Assembly: GCA_963971425.1 (NCBI GenBank)
Contig: OZ020524.1
Span: forward strand, 19,149,022 to 19,213,021
Reading direction: 5' to 3'
Source: Bryoerythrophyllum caledonicum
Taxonomy: Eukaryota; Streptophyta; Bryopsida; Pottiales; Pottiaceae
DNA length: 64,000 bases
Shown: one piece after another, positions 10,974 through 23,003 of the stretch
Position numbering within the stretch: the stretch's first letter is position 1
How the letters are laid out: each line of letters starts with the position of its first letter
The notes under the pieces: model-generated
Database searches by the model: none
Seen by the model: the letters and a program-made list of their open reading frames with translations, nothing else
Told to the model about the DNA's origin: nothing
Program-made: the position numbers and the translations under genes

Positions 10974-11125
10974 TCACATATTGAGGTTAGGAAATAGTAA
11001 AATGGATAAACCAATTGAATTAATCCATGATTGTTTTGCTAGAATGGCCTCACATATTGAGGTTAGGAAATAGTAAAATGGATAAACCAATTGAATTAAT
11101 CCATGAATTTTTTGCTAGAATGGCC
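10974..11125. repeat. 76-bp tandem duplication
   Basis: Two adjacent copies, 10974-11049 and 11050-11125, each beginning TCACATATTGAGGTTAGGAA and ending GCTAGAATGGCC, differ at very few positions. This is a recent duplication in non-coding sequence. Confidence 0.93.
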
Positions 11126-11997
11126 AATTGGCCTTTTAGCCTACCAATTCTCAATTTAGAAGCCATATTATGGAAATCAAGATTTTTATATGGTTAACCA
11201 AAAAAAAAATAGAGTGGAAAAAATAAAAGCTAAAAAATAAAATCAATGGAAATGATAAAAAAAGAAAAGAATGGAAGAAGGAATTACCTTCTACCAATTC
11301 GGAGACCACGAGTAGCCCCAGTGTTTTAACCACAATTAAAAAGGGGTAGATGAGGAGGAAAATGAAGAATTTTGGTGAGGAGGAAGAAAAAAGAATGAGG
11401 CATAAAAAGCCTATTAAAAATTAGTCAAGAAAAGCCAAAATGGCTTGAGGCAAAACCCTCCACTAATCACTAATTAATTAAGCATGGTCCCATGCAAGGG
11501 CGGTTCAAGGTTAGGTAGATGTAGGTGGGATTAGAACCCTTGAATTAGTTAAAGGGCCTCACTTATTGTTGCCCATGTGCACATCATGTGACAAAGAGTT
11601 AAAATTATTAGTGGTAGTATTTTTTTAGTTAAGTAGAGGCACCTCCCTTGTTGTAGCAAGGTTGGCTTGGGAAGATTTAGTATGTAGGTTGATGTTTTTT
11701 AGCGGGTCATTAGTGGTGGCAGCCAAGATGGCGGCTAATGCCTGCCAATATGAGGGGAACGAACGTGGGGAACGCAAGGGAGCAAGAGACTCTGAGGGTT
11801 ACCCTCACGAGGGGAGCTCATTTGAGACAGGGGACTAATGGAATGAGGGACGAAGAGGACTGAGAGGAGAGCCGGAAGCCCCAACCAGGTAGAGGAATTT
11901 TGAGAGAGAGTAGACTGAGAAGAGGAGAGCCGGACGCTCTGGCAGCGAGTGTAAGGAAGGTTGATTCGATTAGGGACGAGCTGGGAGTGAAGCAGAT
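11126..11997. other. Intergenic, no gene seen
   Basis: AT-rich to about 11730, then a sharp change to G/A-rich sequence leading into the 35-bp minisatellite. No conserved protein motif in any frame. Confidence 0.5.
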
Positions 11998-12150
11998 CAC
12001 GAAGAGGAAGACCGCAGCACGAGGAAGGCATTAACGAAGAGGAAAACCAGAGCACGAGAAAGGCGATTACGATGAGGAAGACCGAAGCACGAGGAAGGCG
12101 TTCACGAAGAGGAAGACCGCAGCACGAGGAAGGCGATCACGAAGAGCACT
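11998..12150. repeat. 35-bp minisatellite in a G/A-rich island
   Basis: Unit starts at 11998, 12033, 12068, 12103 and 12138 (CACGAAGAGGAAGACCGCAG type), about 4.4 copies. The 35-base period is not a multiple of three, so it is unlikely to be coding. It sits in an unusually G/A-rich island (about 11735-12300). Confidence 0.88.
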
Positions 12151-15100
12151 AAGATCAGCTGAGGACGAACACGAAGGGCACCTAGACCAGCGAGAGTGCA
12201 CCAGAGACACAAAGATTCTGAACACGGAGAGGAGCTGAACCTCAAGAGAAGACGACGGGCAGAGGATGAACTGCTGTGCCGGATCATGAAGCCTCCCCTC
12301 TCAACTTGTTAATCTCAACTTGTAAATAAGGTTGAGTTGCATCTATTGCTTGTCGTAGGGGATGAACCATTAATTTATTGTCTTCAACAATTGTACGGAA
12401 GCGCTGCTGAATTTAGAGCAGAATTAAGTTCTTAAACCTTAAAATATTTTAAATAAATTCAAAGAACTTAACGAAACGGTGAAGGTGGTTGCATGACAGT
12501 GTGCATGAGTAACAAGGTCGTGTATGAGAGTATGCGTTGATGTGTGCATGTGATTGCATGATTCATGATTTATGTGGGTGGATGTGTTGAGTAATGATAG
12601 TGTTGGTCGCATGCCTGTGAGTCCGGGTTTAAGTCGGTTGGTTGATTAGGTGATCCCATTGTGTTTAGCACAAAAAACTTCTAAGGGCTGTAGGAAAAAA
12701 CATTAAAATCGGAGTTATGAACAAAAAGATAAGTGGAACAAAGTTCTGGAGTCTTGAAAGGTGTCTGTCTGCTGTCGACTGTTGTGGGGGTTGTATCTTG
12801 GTCAAAATCTGGTAGTGAATGTTGTAGTCAAGTTAACAATGACGTGTTGAACCCTTTTAAGCCAAAAACATTGAAAACAAAGCCATAAGGCAAAAGTTAT
12901 GTATGTTCAAAGTCTGGGCAAAATTCGTCCTAAAAACACTTGTGATAACCAAATTCTTCTTAGCCCCATCATAAACCACTATACCCTAGCATGGGGTGTG
13001 TATGAATGGTCTTGATTGTTGGTTGTACAAGGGGCTGAATCCCTGGAGTAGGGTCTTGTGTTCAAGATAAGCTTCCCACTAGAAGGGTTTATTTGGCTCA
13101 CAATAGATATGATTTTGATATTGAGAATTTATTATTAGCTGTACACACTATTTGAGATTGTACCGATATGATGAAAAATATAAGATATGGTTTCAATATA
13201 ACAAATCATTTAAATTGATATAGGTTATTTGGATTTGTGTAAAATTTTATATGTAGATATTAGTTTAGTTTTATACAATGATTTTATACAAATCACATTG
13301 AATTACATAAACCTTTGATATTGACCTTTAATCAAAAGATTTCTTTGATGTAGCCCACAAACTAAAACAAACCTTGTTTGTCATGGAGAGGGGTGCATGT
13401 TTAGTAATCTACAAGTGGGAAATTTCATATTTGAGTTTTTCTACAAGTGAGAGGGGGTGAAAATTCTATCTATTATATTAAGAAACTTTGGCTAGAGACG
13501 TTGTGATGTCCATCGGACCAATATCTAGCACACTAGAGTTTTTTGAAAATGTAGGAAGTGAATCCTTTTGTAAATTCCTATTCTAAAATCTTTTAATAGC
13601 AAGTAGGACCACATGGAGATGATGACTTGGCTTGAAAGAGGTGTGAGAAAATTACTCGTCAACCCTCAAGGAGCTTAGGGAATTATATAGGGAGTTTTAA
13701 CTTGCACTTGGGAGGGCCCAAGAATATTGATTGCGAATTTACTGCTCCTACAAAAAAAAAAAGCATGGAAATCTCTCATGCAATTTTCTTTTCAAATTTA
13801 ACGCTTTAAAAACGACACCTGCAATCAAGCTTGGGAGGTGCCACGAGTGGGTACATATCATTGCAACTAATCACTAAATCATTTATACAATGGGTACATT
13901 TCATTGCGGATGGTTACTACAAACCTCACCATTTTATTCACCCGTTAGACTCTAATGCACATCCTCACTTCGTTTGTTGGAAGCGCATGGATCCAAGGAA
14001 CTTAAACTAGGGCGCAGATCAAACAGAGCTGAAGTATCAATCACCAATTTGCAAATTACTTTAAAGGGTGACCACCTACAAGCCTCTTGTCTTTAAAGGG
14101 TTAAATCTCGGCCTCTCAATCACTTCTATTTGAACTTCTGGATAGACTTTCAAAAGAGCTAGACTGTTCTCAAACTCACTCACATACGAACATCTTCCGA
14201 TTAGGGCCTTTGCAATCAAAATGGTGGAAGTCTCCCCAAATGTGTAGACTTCATAAATCACATCTTTAGACCATCCTCAATGGACGCCTTGAACGTCCTA
14301 AGGCTGTCACGTTGTTTTGCAATTTAATGCTAATTCCGCCGCCCCAACCCCACCTTTAGTATGGCCGTCAAATTTTGAGCTCGCCAAACTCTGCCTCCTA
14401 CACGCTAGAATTCTAGAGTATTGGGAGTCCTTTAAGTCACTTGCAAGTCATAGGTAGAGCAAGCAAAAAGTACCTGTGGTTGACCATATAATGGCTTGGG
14501 TACTTTAACATAGTTGCAAGAGAACTTCTCTAACAAAAATTGTAGAAAAATAGGTTGCAAAGGAATTTTTTCTGATGAAAATTGCAAAAATGTGGGCTAT
14601 AAGGTAGAGGCTCCCAATTCCAATCACTTAACCAGTTGGGGACTTAAATGACATTGTATGTCATAAACATTTATGCAAAAAGATGCGGAATTAGGAATGA
14701 AACTCAACAAGTATATTTTCAAATTTAATTAGGAAGATTTGAAATTGATATAGAATGTAAATGCCCAAAAACCACTGGAGCCCATAATCAAACTGTAGAG
14801 TATGTGAAATTTGGTGCCCTCCTTCACCTAATGCCAATAAGTGAGAGTGTGTAAAAGAGAAAAGACATGCCATGGATAACCAACTCATGGAGGGAATCCA
14901 ATGCCAATCAGCCTTGTTCAACTTTCGAGGCAAGGCCACCAATGAGAGCTCAATTGAGGTAAAGCAACCCAAAATTGCACACTTCATGACCCAATGCCAA
15001 TAATGACTGGGTTTTTTTAGATTTTGAGTAATCGGTTTTGGGTCACTTCATACACCATTTCATGCATTTACCATTTACATGCACCATTCCATGTATACTC

Positions 15101-15562
15101 TACCGATCAGAATTGGGTGCCTCTACCTTATATAACTCTCATATACAAGCTGGGGTTGAGACGTGCCTCCTGCTTTTTGAGACTTGCCACACAGCTCTTC
15201 GTTTACTGGTTGAGGACCTAGGTTCATGGCATGCATTGAGGTTCATATCCTAAAACCCAAGATTGAAGCATTTTAACAACCTCTGCATGAAAAACAAGCT
15301 TGACATTGTGAAGTGGGTCCAGTAATAACAAACAATGCAAGCAGCTGCTGGTACAAATTTACACTCTTCTTCAGGGCTTTTTCTTTTGGCTACATATTTA
15401 TGAAGGAAACAGAAACTAGTGTTATAAAATTGGACGGAGCAAGTTTGAATGGCTCAGTAAGAGAGGTTAATGCAAGAAAAGAAAAAAACAATGCTCCTGT
15501 CTTCAAGGATTACAGTGCTAAAAAGTCGACTAATCGCACCACTTCTCTAGCTACAAGGATCA
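12151..15562. other. Intergenic, no gene seen
   Basis: Mostly AT-rich. Only short open frames occur and none has recognisable motifs or composition typical of the genes in this window. Confidence 0.5.
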
Positions 15563-15690
15563 TTGTGGATTCATTATTGATGTGGATCACCTACACAAAT
15601 TTACATCAAGCACATGCATGTCAAATTCTGATTAGGCATTTGTTTTCAAGCAAGTGTGCCAATCAACAATTGCATGTAAGTTTCCCAATT
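15563..15690 (+). repeat. Dispersed repeat, copy 1
   Basis: Shares ATTGATGTGGATCACCTACA, TTTACATCAAGCAC and GCATGTCAAATT in the same order and spacing with 43062-43188. Both copies are on the same strand. No terminal structure was recognised; the family is unknown. Confidence 0.75.
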
Positions 15691-16301
15691 AGTGTAGAAA
15701 CTCACACTACAACAACACACTCGCTAGTATGTGAATCAAAGCGACTTCTAGACAACTAGCCATAACATTCACGGCGGCACACTCTAGCTAGTGCCTTGAA
15801 TGTCACCCGCTTTCTTCCTTGCCTTCGGTTTCCTTTCTCTTTGGCACAAAACAAGCATCGTTTGATTGCTAAAAAGAACCAAGAAACAAGAAAAAAGCGC
15901 CAGAGCCGGCTGCGCAAGGGGAAAAACTCCCTAACCCGCACGACATGAGGGTCGCGCACATGCTACAAAACCAAGTGCGTTTGGTTAGATGAAGTGGTGA
16001 CGTGCCCCACCAAGGCGGTTCCCAACGCGGCAGTCTCCACAGGATTTGCATTTGCAACAGAACCGACGTGCTGGACGTGCAGGACCCAACTCGCTCGTGG
16101 GACACATTTAGAGGCCAAACCAACTCTGTTTTGGGAGCATGTGCACGACAGCCTATGGTTGCCTTGCCTCCTACACAACGCCTCGTGACATCCCCAGTTG
16201 GTTTTGAAACACTCCGCCTTGCCTTTGGCTTTGGTTTGTAGCATGATCTTCTTTTCAGGAACTCTCAAGCTAAGAGCATCCCCACCCATGTGCAAAACCA
16301 G

Positions 16302-18156
16302 CTAGCGTTTGAGGGAGTTTCCGCCGTCGAGGACGATTTCGAAGAGGTCCGAGTCGGCGTCATGGCGGTGCTCCACATCCGCCAGCCAGTGGGATTCCAG
16401 CCTGCCCATGGAGAACAGGTCCGTGCTGATGTCGTCGTCGAAGAAGGACGCGCTCTTGCGCGTGCCAGCGCCGGGCCGCGTCTGCAGGATGCGGCAGCAC
16501 GGGTTGCCCACGCGGGCCGCGTTGGCGGGCGCGTACTCGAACGCGCGCTGGCCCAGGTTCACCGCCACCGTCACGTCGTAGTTGCTGGCCACCGTGGGGT
16601 ACAGCGGGTTGCCGAAGTCCGCGCTCTTCAGGGTCGCCTCGTGCACCAGATCGCCGTTCACGGTGAAGAAGACGCGCTTCACGCGCGGGTCGAATCCACA
16701 CCCCACTGTTGTCTTTGGCGCGCGCCAGGGCCGCGCCGCCTTCACCTCCTGCTGCTCCTTCCCTTGTGTCGTATGGGGGACGCCTGGTCACACCTCACAG
16801 CACTTTGCTTATGGCCTCGTACTCATCAATCGGTTCCATATCCCTATGTTACAGAAATGTCAGCTATCCAACCTACATGAAACATTGACTAAGGATCGGA
16901 GTTATCGACGGGTTCGACAAACACTGACGGCTCTGCGCCGATCACAAACTGATCCAAACATGACTTTACATCTCAAACTAAGCGAAAAGCAGGCACCAAA
17001 CTTACTGCCACGTGACGGATGCCTCGATTGTCATTACAAATTCACAGGCGATGAACCAAATCTAAGGACTACATACAAAAAATATAGCCTTTTGTGGCAT
17101 TTAAATGCACTGAATTTTGGCACGCTTGTACACACCAAATTCAAATGTATGTTGTACCACCTGCTACGATGTTCAATTCATCAAACCTTTCCAGAAACTA
17201 GTGGCTAGATATTAGAGAGCGTACTCTTGAGGATACGCCACAACATGGGGAACCAGTGCCTACCTCATCACTTCACAACTCGGTAGGTTGCAGGACAAAA
17301 TCGAACATACTAATCAAAGCAGCAAAAGCAGGTAGACTTACTGACCATTGACATAGCACTGGCCATCCGCCGACAGGAAGCCCACTGACCCCGGGTCGAA
17401 TCCCAGGAGCCGGAACGGCGGCGCATCTGCTCCCGCAAGTCCCACCGACAGCAACTCATCCCAATCCACCTGCTCTCCTTTCTCCACCGCGGAGTCAACC
17501 TTGGAGTCACCATCGACATCAGCCTCTCCCAGCTGGTACCGCTCCGAGGTGGTCAAGCTCTGCGCGATCAGCTTCACGCGCTCGCTCCCGGCCAACGAAC
17601 TCCGCTCGGAACTGGCCTCATCCACCACGGAGATCTCGAAGTAGGCCTCCTGAGGGTACGGATACGGCCCCAGAACGGGCCCGGGGAGCGGGAGCGCGCT
17701 CTGGAGCGCCTGCACGGGGAGCACGCAGCCGTCGCGGTTGGACTGCAGCCCCGGGTTGAGGCGGATCTGCTGCACGGCGCGATCGGTCCACGTGATCTCC
17801 GGCGCGGGGAACTTCATGGCGGAGCAGGCGCTGCAGGTCTCCCACATCTCCCACATGGTGGACGTGGCGAAGGAGAACGCGAAGGCGCCCCAGCCGTGCT
17901 CCAGGGCGGTGATCACGTGCGACGGGTGCTCGCTCCACTGGAACGCGCGCAGCGGGATGCTGCTGCGCCACAGGCTCGCCATGAGCGCGCTGCGCTTCAG
18001 CGCCGCGTCGCGCCTGTCGATGGCCACGGGCTCTGGCTCTGTCACAAAATGACTCCTCCATATTCTCTTACAGTAGCTGTAGATGAACAGCGCCAGGAGG
18101 ACCGTGGGCAACGCCGCGGCCACCACTGCCAGCGTCACTGCCCAGGCCGGTTCCAT
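16302..18156 (-). CDS. Membrane-anchored SPRY-domain protein (two-exon gene, junction unresolved)
   Basis: Exon 1 is 17342-18156, read on the minus strand. ATG 18156 (followed by G) opens MEPAW and a ~22-residue hydrophobic span ending YSYCKRIW, a likely signal anchor. It continues into the first half of a SPRY fold (EAYFEISVVDEASSE, WDELLSVGLAG, LGFDPGSVGFLSADGQCYVN) and ends at a clean GTAAGT donor. Exon 2 (acceptor near 16750-16760, stop at 16302) has TVGCGFDPRVKRVFFTVNG, FGNPLYPTVASNYDVTVAVN and a conserved-looking end, DSDLFEIVLDGG. SPRY domains bind proteins, often as adaptor receptors; no enzymatic function is implied. Problem: exon 1 ends in phase 2, but the AG sites I see before exon 2 do not restore the VGCGFDP frame. 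A small deletion, a missed micro-exon or an assembly error is possible. Confidence 0.68.
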
Positions 18157-18167
18157 CTCTGATACTG

Positions 18168-18755
18168 ATGAAGCTTCACATGTGATCCCAAAGTTTTCCC
18201 CCACATCCAGAGCTTCCTAGCCATGCCCTTATCGTGCTAGAATGTCACAAAGAGTGCCATCTCCGGAGCTTCACATGGCCCGGCGAACAGAAAGTTTTCT
18301 CCCACATTCCTAGAATTCTAGCCATGCCCTCGTTGAACTTCAATCATCTCAGTGCCCCTCAGCTTCGAAATCCCATCTTCAGATTCTTCCGACATGAAAC
18401 CAGGTCCCTGCCCCTGTTAGATCAAGTGACAAAACGAATATCAGAAGATGGTGAATTGTTTGATTGCTTTCGGTGAATCTATGGTAGTGCAAAAGATATA
18501 AACTGCAACTAATTTCGTTGCTTGCAACGGGAACAACCAAACATTCCATTGTTGTACTAACTAGAGTACAATATTCCTCCAGCATCCATCTCACCTTCAG
18601 CTTCTGAAGACTCGTCCGACATGTGATGGCCTCAACTTGGATGATGCATGAATCAGGTCCTCGCTGCTGTAACATCAGTGACAAAACGTTAATGTGGTGA
18701 ATTTTGATGTCATTGCTTTCGGTGAATCTATGTTAGTGGAGCATGGTGCGAAGGA
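18168..18755. repeat. Two imperfect direct repeats upstream of the SPRY gene
   Basis: Block one: 18168-18230 resembles 18267-18330 (GCTTCACATG, then AAGTTTTC(C/T)CCCACAT, then CTAGCCATGCCCT). Block two: about 18385-18495 resembles about 18611-18750 (CCGACATG, then CAGGTCC, then AGTGACAAAACG, then ATTGCTTTCGGTGAATCTATG). Both lie in the region expected to hold the 5' UTR or promoter. A possible 5' UTR donor on the minus strand (GGAAAG then GTAAACC, near 18911) is compatible with a leader intron. Confidence 0.6.
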
Positions 18756-18994
18756 TATGAAATTGGCAGATCATGATCTCGAGCTCAATCTGTGAGTTTC
18801 GATTCCAAGCCAGTAGAGTGCACAAGATCATACAAGATGCAACTGATTTGCACATCTTGTTGCAAAGTGATCCGGTGCAGATCTAGAGAGAAGGGAGAGG
18901 TGGTTTACCTTTCCTTGGTGAGAATTTGAGCCTGCCCGTGCGTTGCGTCTCCTCCTTCAATGGAAGCTTATATTGATCTGGCACACAACACATT

Positions 18995-20914
18995 TCACAA
19001 TCAGAGCGTTTAAATAAAAAAAAAAAAGGTCACCAGTGTTCAAATCAGAATACCAACTCAAACAACCAACCCACACCAGCGATGCATCTCGGACCTAATG
19101 AGGGCCCAGCTACGACCCTCATTTTTCAAAGAGTAAATAGCACATGTTCTCATTCCCAACGACTCCCTCACGCTACCAAAATGGCCTACCGACATCTAGA
19201 TCTGTCGCCGCGGCACCCAAACCTAAGAAACAGAGAAAGGACTTTTCTAAAACTCCAAGTTCTAAAACTCCAAGTCAGGAATAGCTACACTAAAAATGGC
19301 AGCAAAAACAGGGTTCGCGCTCACAATCAATCAAGTTGCAGCAGATCAAGGATACACTGCTCAGAACAAGATGGCCAGGGTGCGATCAACAAGATCAAGT
19401 TTGTTGCAAAACTGCTGACACAGAACTTCACACCCTCAAATTCAATGAAACCAACAACTTCAATCTAGTGATGGAATACCTTGATGCATGCACACTTGGA
19501 GAGAGCAATAATCCCTGGAAGAGTTGCTGTATGAGGCACAAGGCGTTGGTATGGGACGACGTTGACAAATGGTGTCAGGCTACCACTTTCCAATCAAAGA
19601 GTTAGGCGTTGTTTGCAGCTGAAAATTAAGCTGTTCTATCCAAGGTTTCAGATGATGTTTCTGAGCTTCTAATGCATTGAGTGCAACCACATCACAAGCC
19701 AAGGCAGTACTACGATCGCCAGGCTTTTCCAGAAGGAGTACTGACACCCTCAAGTCCTAGTAGTGGCGTAAATTAAGAGTCTGTTAAGGTAGTGCTACTT
19801 CTAAATTGCGTGATACCATGGATAGTGTGAGTGATAGTTTTCATTGAACTCAGGAAGAGTTTGTTGAGGATAGGGCTACTACTCATGCCACCATCACCTT
19901 GAAGTATTGTTGGATCTGGTAGTCAAACCACTCACTATGCTAAAGCATACACCAGCTGTTTGTACTTGTACGGTATAAGGGAGTAAAGTTCACCACCTGC
20001 TATGAGTACAACAGTTCTTCTAGGCTGGAAGTAGCTAATGTGAGCAGTAGTCCCACCTCAATCAGCTCTGTACAGCGTCCTTGCACCCTCTGAACGCGCT
20101 TCATGGCCAACATCTGCTTTTGCAGAGCTCTGTTCCTCCTCGTACACTGAAGCCATACCTTTGAACTTGGCTTGGAACTGTGTGTATCATGTTGGAGGGC
20201 AGCAACTTTTGGCTACAAACAGAGGCCGATCTACAGCTATGATTCGTTTTGCGTGCCATTACACCAGGCCCAATTGAAGTCTGTGTGCGGTACAACAGTC
20301 AACGTCACCACCTCGTGTGGTAGTAAAAGCCAGCTGGATGTAACCTCGGTGGATAATTGGATACTATGTAGATTGGGCATTGAAGCTGAGAAGATTTCCA
20401 ATTACGGGATATAATGTGAAGGTGAGTATCCGGAATAAAACAGTTAAGCCATGGTTTGGTATGTTCTAGACCCAAAGATGGATAAACAGAGACTTGGTAC
20501 AATGTTAATTTTGTACATGGAATGCAGTAGTTGTGGGACTTGTTTGTAAAGGAAAAGAACCTGAATTATGTGTGGGGAGTGGTTCACATGTAGCCTGGGA
20601 GGACCTCATACTCAGTGGCTCTGCACTAGGTACATGAATCATGTGCATGCCAGTGGGTTAGCTACAGGAAAAGCAGCAACTTGGTTTCAACTTGGGCCAG
20701 AATTTTGATGATGAGATCCTTTTAACGTATGAGTTGCTGTGTGGCCTTGTCACTGAATTGGATTGGAATGACTTGCTAAACATGCATAGTAGGAAGCTTA
20801 AGTATTTGTGATCCTTGTGGGTGAGTGGCTGAATATTTACATTCAATGTACACTTGACTCTCCCATAAGTTATACCTCTAATAAGTTAAAATGCCGCTTA
20901 CTTATTACCTCAGC
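18995..20914. other. Intergenic, no gene seen
   Basis: Several short open frames but no domain, no splice-consistent gene model and no repeat structure recognised by eye. Confidence 0.4.
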
Positions 20915-21337
20915 TAACGTCAAAATACCTTAAACTGACACTTTAGTGATTCTGTGTTTCAAAAGTTGAGATTTAATTGCAAAAAAAATATGCTTGGGTA
21001 GAGAAATAAGGTTCTGATTTGTGAGAGAATTTTTTTTTGAAAACAACGTTGTAGATTGTGAGAAAAAAGAAAGAAAGTGGGTTTCCTCCAATCAACCCTA
21101 AAGCGACCAAGTTTAGTGACAAAACCAAACCTTAAAAGCACATTAAACCGTCACCTCTATCCCACCAAACCGCCAGCTCCATCCAACTCCATCCTTGCAT
21201 TCATTGGTGGGCTTGGAATAGACTTGGAATATTTCTGACAGAAATTATGACAAAAAAAGAGAGGAAGAAATCCGGTTCTGACGAGGTCTGCAGGGTCGCT
21301 TCAGGGTTGAGTGTCGGTTTAAGGTATTTTGACGTTA
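20915..21337. mobile_element. MITE with 26-bp terminal inverted repeats and TA flanks (Tc1/mariner-like)
   Basis: The left end TA-ACGTCAAAATACCTTAAA and the right end TTTAAGGTATTTTGACGT-TA are perfect inverses over the terminal 18 bases. They stay inverted for 8 more (CTGACACT versus AGTGTCGG, one mismatch). The dinucleotide TA lies immediately outside both ends, as expected for Tc1/mariner insertion. The ~420-bp interior has no transposase ORF, so it would be non-autonomous. Confidence 0.82.
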
Positions 21338-22509
21338 ACATGTAACCATTGTTGATGTTTTCAGTGTATAGCTTAGGGAAGAAATTTGAAAGTAGGTGTA
21401 GAGGTCAAGGGGATTCTTTTTTTTGTTGGTAGCCTCATATCACAAAGCCTTGTGCCTCAAATTCCAAAGCTACAAACACACTCGTGTGCCTGTGATCGGT
21501 GTGGGTGGATGAGGGTGCAATGGCGTGAAGTTTCCGAGCCCTCTACTAAACCCACTACTAACTTTTAACCTCTACTAAGTTCTTGCCACCTCCATCCACC
21601 GGCGCCATATTTGGCTATAACTTATTGTATGGGAGGGATGAATGTATTCATGAGCAGTACTAGCAACCTGGTTGCTACTAAGTCATAAGTATTGCGCTTC
21701 ACTCATGTAGAATGCCAAAAAGGGTGCTTATACTTATCTTTTGTAAATAGATTGACTCACTTGCTTTCAAATGTTTCTAATAGCACTTGAGAAACAAAAG
21801 GATTGCTAGTAGTTGAGGTCATAATTCTATAACCTATAATAGTAACACCCTGCTTTAACCGCTAAATACCAAGTGTCCCTTGGGGAGACGATTTTGATTT
21901 TGGGCATGTGCCTAAAATTCAAAAAAATATATTCTTTTTTGGAAATTAATATACTAGATTGCCATTGAAAAGAGCTTTGTGAAGGTATTATTATTATTAT
22001 TTTTGGATTTGTGGTTTGAAAGTTAGTACCATTCAAAGTTAGAAGTGGGGATTTCGGGCAGCTCTAAAATTTTGCTAGAAGTTTTTTAATACATGTAGAG
22101 AATATTACCTTCTTTGAAGTTTTTTTGTTGAGAATCTTGTTTATAGTGTAAAAAAACCATTTTAACTCAAGTCAAACATTTTTACACATTTCGGGCAAGC
22201 AAGGAAAAAAACTTCATCTTTTCTGCATAAAACGTAGAGATCTTTATATTTGACACTTTCAGTTTTTTCGGCAACAATGTGTGGTGAGAACCTTCTTGTT
22301 GACCATTGGGATCATCAACCTAAAACATATTAAGTTCAAATAAAAACAAAACGTGAATTGACAATTTATGAACCTCAACTCTAAGCACACTTGTTTTGAA
22401 TATGCTACACCCTTTCTTTTCCTCTAAAAAATGGAGAATAGGGAGCTAACATCATGCTTAACACAATGGTAAAGGATTTAGACCTTGTGTAGTGCAAAGA
22501 TATGATATA

Positions 22510-22747
22510 TGTTAAGATACATCGGGATATACGCCCATTAGTTACTGTTAGGGTTTACTGTTAGGTAAACTTCCGTATCAACCATATCAGTACTAGTTGA
22601 TTCTGACATTAATACTAATCATCTACAGTTATGGCTTAGTGGCGGCTCCTCCCCGGAGTACGGACTCCCGTCCTTTAACAGGCACGTGTACTCCTCTAAC
22701 TATATATGAACCCCTCTTGACAAGGGCCCCAATTCATTCCCTCAACA
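22510..22747 (+). repeat. 5' LTR of the copia element
   Basis: Begins TGTTAAGATACATCGGG and ends CCCTCAACA. It contains GTACGGACTCCCGTCCTTTA, shared exactly with the 3' LTR. Confidence 0.92.
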
Positions 22748-23003
22748 CGTTATCAACACGAGTCTTTTTGCAGCTGAATTTTTTTATACTCACTCCATGT
22801 CTGACCTTCGGTAGTTAGACACACGCATTTTTTTTCTTCAATCTACATGATCTCTGATTCACTGCTGTACGGTTTTATTTTTGATGCGTTTACTATTTAC
22901 GGTTACAACTTTTGACAGTAGGACACTGTTCAATCACAGGACCATGTCAACTAACTGTAGAATGTAGACAGAGATGCACACACTGACAGGCACGTAGACA
23001 GAG

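Noticed and set aside
15994-17208. Plus-strand frames in the GC-rich region
   Set aside because: They overlap the minus-strand SPRY exon and its intron; no motifs, typical antisense shadows of GC-rich coding sequence.
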